This document shows positions 35,079-35,213 of a stretch of 35,213 nucleotides of DNA, piece after piece. Every line of letters begins with the position of its first letter. Positions within the stretch are counted from its first letter, which is position 1. Location: the NCBI GenBank assembly GCA_002281295.1, contig NCFS01000022.1, forward strand, positions 1 through 35,213, written 5' to 3'. Source of the stretch: Halothiobacillus sp. 35-54-62 (lineage in GTDB: Bacteria; Pseudomonadota; Gammaproteobacteria; Halothiobacillales; Halothiobacillaceae). The notes beneath the pieces are model-generated. The model ran no database searches, was not told where the DNA came from, and worked only from the letters and a program-made list of their open reading frames with translations. A program made the position numbers and the translations under genes.

Positions 35079-35213
35079 TTCCACGCATAACTCCCCCATG
35101 TTATGGATCAATAAAGCCCCCTTGCTTACAAGCATATTCTAATCGAATGTCAAAATAACCCGCTTGGCTTTACTGCCCGTAAAAACATCTTAGTTCTGGT
35201 TATTAATATTATT

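Overview
The window looks like a chromosomal segment of a gammaproteobacterium that oxidises reduced sulfur, in the manner of Halothiobacillus-like chemolithotrophs. That is an inference. Its supports are a flavocytochrome c sulfide dehydrogenase (fccAB), a two-piece YeeE/YedE sulfur-compound transporter, and gammaproteobacterial gene orders (leuC-leuD-leuB-asd-fimV; UPF0149-pepP-ubiH-ubiF-like beside zapA). Genus cannot be fixed from this sequence alone.

Layout. 1-1.95 kb: fccA-fccB on the minus strand. 2.1-9.05 kb: a tightly packed minus-strand group, purL, an EamA transporter and rep helicase, with a LysR regulator just upstream. 10.2-14.5 kb: divergent leucine-biosynthesis genes leuCDB followed by asd. 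14.6-16.9 kb: fimV with a strong terminator. A perfect 21-bp inverted repeat lies before tadA (17.2 kb). 17.6-19.1 kb: hslR and two YeeE/YedE membrane proteins. 19.2-20.3 kb: minD-minE with no minC beside them. 20.5-23.0 kb: ppsA. 22.9-26.6 kb: a minus-strand series Mth938-like, ycaO, moxR, tspO. 26.7-31.1 kb: UPF0149, pepP, ubiH and a second ubiquinone hydroxylase that resembles UbiF. 31.4-32.0 kb: a TIGR02449/ZapB-like coiled-coil gene and zapA.

From about 32.0 kb to the right edge the character changes. There is a scrap of an IS481-type transposase, a terminator hairpin, direct repeats carrying a tRNA-acceptor-like end, a P4-type tyrosine integrase, and two consecutive toxin-antitoxin modules (BrnT-BrnA and MntA-HepT). 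This is the integrase-proximal end of a genomic island whose far end lies beyond the window.

Most of the window is core metabolism and cell-envelope or division housekeeping. I found no convincing wholly new system. The points most worth following up are the integrase/toxin-antitoxin island and its attachment-like repeats, the minDE pair without minC, the YcaO-MoxR-TspO neighbourhood in which MoxR lacks its usual partners, the UbiF-like enzyme in the usual ubiI (visC) position, and several sharp palindromes in intergenic regions.
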